From contig JALUSH010000229.1 of NCBI GenBank assembly GCA_027016675.1, forward strand, positions 1-8,047: a DNA stretch of 8,047 nt, written 5' to 3'. The notes beneath the pieces were generated by a model. It was not told where the DNA came from. It saw only the letters and a program-made list of their open reading frames with translations, and did not search any database. Shown one piece after another: positions 5,999-8,047 of the stretch. Made by a program: the position numbers and the translations under genes. How positions within the stretch are numbered: the stretch's first letter is position 1; every line of letters begins with the position of its first letter. Source of the DNA: Thermodesulfovibrio sp. (GTDB taxonomy: Bacteria; Nitrospirota; Thermodesulfovibrionia; Thermodesulfovibrionales; JdFR-85).

Positions 5999-7210
5999 AT
6001 GGCTGACTTTTATCAGACAGGTGTGGTAGCCACCTTTCACAGACTGGGTAGCGTTGATATAGAAAGAATCGAGGCTGAGTTATCGTGGTACACCCGCGAA
6101 AGACCACTTGCACTTGTATTGCCTTCCCTTTATAGTGAACTGGAAGGTGAGGCATTAAAGGGGATTGTAAAGGAACTGAAGCATGTGAAGTATATCAACC
6201 AGATCATTGTCACCCTTGGGCCTGCCAAAAAGGATGAATTCAAAAAGGCAAAGGAGTTCTTCTCTGTGCTGCCCCAGGAAGTAAAGGTAATATGGAATTC
6301 AGGCAAGCGATTAACAGAGATATACAAATCAATAAAAGCTGCAGATCTCCCTGTAGGAGATGAAGGCAAAGGACGTTCTGCCTGGATGGCCTATGGTTAT
6401 GTTCTGTCAACTCAAAAGTTCCACTCCATAGTGTTGCATGACTGCGACATTGTTACATACAGTCGTGAACTCCTTGCAAGACTCTGCTATCCTGTTACCA
6501 ACCCCAATCTGGACTATCACTTTTGCAAAGGATATTACAGCAGGGTTACAGACCGTATGCATGGAAGGGTTACAAGACTGCTTGTCACCCCTTTGATAAG
6601 GGCACTCCAGAAAATCCTGGGATACAGCAATCCTCTTATCACTTTCTTTGACAGCTTTCGTTATCCCCTTGCTGGTGAATTTTCCATGGTGACAGACCTG
6701 GCCAGGGTTATCAGGATTCCCGGAGACTGGGGGCTTGAAATAGGTGTACTTGCAGAGGTATACAGGAACACATCTTTAAGAAGGGTATGCCAGGTAGATA
6801 TAGCCGAGAACTACGAACATAAACATCAGGAACTATCTCCTGATGATGCATCGAGAGGGCTTCATAAGATGTGTGTAGATATATGTAAGTCGCTCTTCAG
6901 GACCCTCTCCTCAGAAGGTGTGGTCTTCTCCGACGGATTCTTTAATACACTGATTGCCACCTACATGAGAACAGCACAGGATATGCTGAAACGCTATGAG
7001 GACGATGCAGCCATTAACGGACTCTTCTTTGACAGACATGCAGAGAGCCTTGCAGTGGAGACCTTCACAAGGGGTATAAAACAGGCCTCGGAGATTATAA
7101 TGAAAGACCCCCTGGGTGTTCCACTGATTTCAAGCTGGGATAGGGTAACCTCTGCCATACCTGATATACTTAATATAATCAAAGAGGCTGTTGAGGAGGA
7201 CAACAAATGA
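5999..7210 (+). CDS. gpgS: Glucosyl-3-phosphoglycerate synthase (GT-A fold, GT81-like)
   Basis: A 403-residue retaining GT-A glycosyltransferase, close in length to the GpgS enzymes of Persephonella and Methanococcoides. It should transfer glucose from an NDP-glucose to 3-phosphoglycerate, the committed step to glucosylglycerate. Visible landmarks are a nucleotide-binding LPSLYSEL (41-48), GKGRSAWMAYG (123-133), the metal-binding DxD motif in HDCDIV (Asp148, Asp150), PLAGEFSM (223-230), DWGLEIGVLAEVYR (243-256) and an EHKHQ segment (273-277) placed like the late metal-ligand histidine of the family. The C-terminal third is helical. The start is supported by AGGAGG. The phosphatase for the next step is divergent, two genes away, and an MscS channel overlaps the 3' end. 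The sugar donor and strict glucosyl specificity are inferred; a mannosyl activity is possible. Confidence 0.8.
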   Translation: MADFYQTGVVATFHRLGSVDIERIEAELSWYTRERPLALVLPSLYSELEGEALKGIVKELKHVKYINQIIVTLGPAKKDEFKKAKEFFSVLPQEVKVIWNSGKRLTEIYKSIKAADLPVGDEGKGRSAWMAYGYVLSTQKFHSIVLHDCDIVTYSRELLARLCYPVTNPNLDYHFCKGYYSRVTDRMHGRVTRLLVTPLIRALQKILGYSNPLITFFDSFRYPLAGEFSMVTDLARVIRIPGDWGLEIGVLAEVYRNTSLRRVCQVDIAENYEHKHQELSPDDASRGLHKMCVDICKSLFRTLSSEGVVFSDGFFNTLIATYMRTAQDMLKRYEDDAAINGLFFDRHAESLAVETFTRGIKQASEIIMKDPLGVPLISSWDRVTSAIPDILNIIKEAVEEDNK

Positions 7211-8047
7211 GCATCAACAGATTTGAAATATTCATACTTCCCGTATCTGTAACCTGCTTGTTAATCCTGCTGTTTTTCTTCTTAAGAGCCATTGCATTTA
7301 AACTTCTCCACAGATATTCGGTAAAGACCAAAACCAATATTGATGACGTTATTATCAAGTCCATAAAAGGACCGTCCCTGTTCTGGTCCATTGCACTCGC
7401 ACTCTATATCGGCTTACATTTCCTCAAGATCCCAAAAGACTATGTAATTATTATCAACAAATTCATCTTCATCCTCATAATTGCCTCTGTCACCTTTGTG
7501 CTTTCCAATCTCCTGAGCAGATTGTTCAAATATTACACAGAAAAAAGTGAGAGAATGGTGCCTGCCACAGGGCTTGCCAATGCCACAATCAAGGGCATTG
7601 TCCTCATCATAGGTGGACTTCTCATACTCAACGGACTGGGAATCTCTATAACACCACTCATAACAGCCCTGGGTGTGGGCGGTCTTGCCGTGGCACTGGC
7701 ACTCCAGGATACCCTTGCAAACCTGTTTGCAGGAATACATATTATGATGGAACGTTCCGTCAGGGTGGGGGATTTCATCAAAATTGAAAGCGGTGAACAG
7801 GGTTATGTCCAGGATATAACCTGGCGGACAACAAGGATAAGAATGCTTCCCAACAACATGGTGATTATCCCAAACAGCAAGCTTTCACAGAGCATTATTA
7901 CGAACTACTATCTTCCTGAGCAACGGATGTCGCTGCTGATTCCCATAGGGGTAAGTTACTCTGCTGACCCTGAGCATGTTGAGCGTGTACTCCTTGAAGA
8001 GGCCAGGAAGGCAGCTGAAGAAATTCCAGGCCTGCTCAGTGAACCCG
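7207..8047 (+). CDS. MscS-family small-conductance mechanosensitive channel, 3' end beyond window
   Basis: The first 280 codons of an inner-membrane channel; the frame is open to the window edge, so the gene is cut by the boundary, not broken. Hydrophobic segments lie at about 7-28, 57-74, 79-103 and 128-146, followed by the pore-lining helix: PLITALGVGGLAVALALQD (150-168), then TLANLFAGI (169-177) with the Gly/Ala packing typical of MscS TM3. The cytoplasmic beta domain begins with RVGDFIKIE (186-194) and continues through WRTTRIRML and NNMVIIPNSKL (216-226). Members open under membrane tension and release small solutes. The ATG overlaps the synthase stop in an ATGA junction, so the two are probably translationally coupled. 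This context suggests release of glucosylglycerate-type osmolytes on down-shock (inference). Whether extra C-terminal domains follow cannot be seen. Confidence 0.92.
   Translation, partial: MSINRFEIFILPVSVTCLLILLFFFLRAIAFKLLHRYSVKTKTNIDDVIIKSIKGPSLFWSIALALYIGLHFLKIPKDYVIIINKFIFILIIASVTFVLSNLLSRLFKYYTEKSERMVPATGLANATIKGIVLIIGGLLILNGLGISITPLITALGVGGLAVALALQDTLANLFAGIHIMMERSVRVGDFIKIESGEQGYVQDITWRTTRIRMLPNNMVIIPNSKLSQSIITNYYLPEQRMSLLIPIGVSYSADPEHVERVLLEEARKAAEEIPGLLSEP

Noticed and set aside
5786..6040. 84-codon minus-strand reading frame across the divergent intergenic region
   Set aside because: It overlaps the starts of both flanking genes, covers the promoter elements, and its peptide shows no recognisable family or domain.
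7414..7740. Cysteine-rich 108-codon minus-strand frame, at first sight a possible small metal-binding protein
   Set aside because: It is fully antisense to the conserved MscS pore region; the Cys and His codons are complements of the channel's Ala/Gly/Val-rich codons, and the cysteines form no regular motif.

Overview
The window is a compact stretch of bacterial chromosome with moderate to low GC and no mobile elements, CRISPR arrays, tRNA or rRNA genes. It holds nine protein genes with almost no free space between them; the only real intergenic region (about 205 bp) is a divergent promoter region. The mix suggests an anaerobic or thermotolerant environmental lineage such as Nitrospirota or a Desulfobacterota-like group: a selenium-metabolism type LysR regulator, a bacterial short-chain prenyl synthase, an archaeal-type ThrRS editing domain as a separate protein, and glucosylglycerate-type osmolyte genes. 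This assignment is inferred from gene content and is not firm.

Layout. A plus-strand LysR regulator (47-946) meets a minus-strand gene train end to end. Read in its own direction, the train runs: glycerate 2-kinase (5793-4486), mannosyl/glucosyl-3-phosphoglycerate phosphatase (4483-3650), a likely internal promoter, farnesyl diphosphate synthase ispA (3595-2711), a stand-alone ThrRS-editing-domain protein (2705-2295), a YacP-like NYN ribonuclease that appears to start at ATT (2250-1777), and a PAP2-family membrane phosphatase/transferase (1780-926). Divergent from the kinase, on the plus strand, are a GT81-type glucosyl-3-phosphoglycerate synthase (5999-7210) and, overlapping it by 4 bp, an MscS-family mechanosensitive channel that runs off the window end (7207 onward).

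How the parts fit. The right half looks like an osmotic-adaptation module. The synthase would join NDP-glucose and 3-phosphoglycerate, the HAD phosphatase would release glucosylglycerate (a compatible solute), the glycerate kinase could return glycerate to glycolysis, and the coupled MscS channel would vent solute on hypo-osmotic shock. The shared promoter region carries a 22-bp interrupted palindrome lying in the spacer of a plausible plus-strand promoter, followed by a leader with two possible stem-loops. The left half of the train combines isoprenoid synthesis (IspA, perhaps PAP2) with two small translation- or RNA-quality-control proteins. The most unusual points are the ATT start of the YacP gene, the editing-domain protein whose expected catalytic residues appear substituted, and the solute-synthase/channel coupling.
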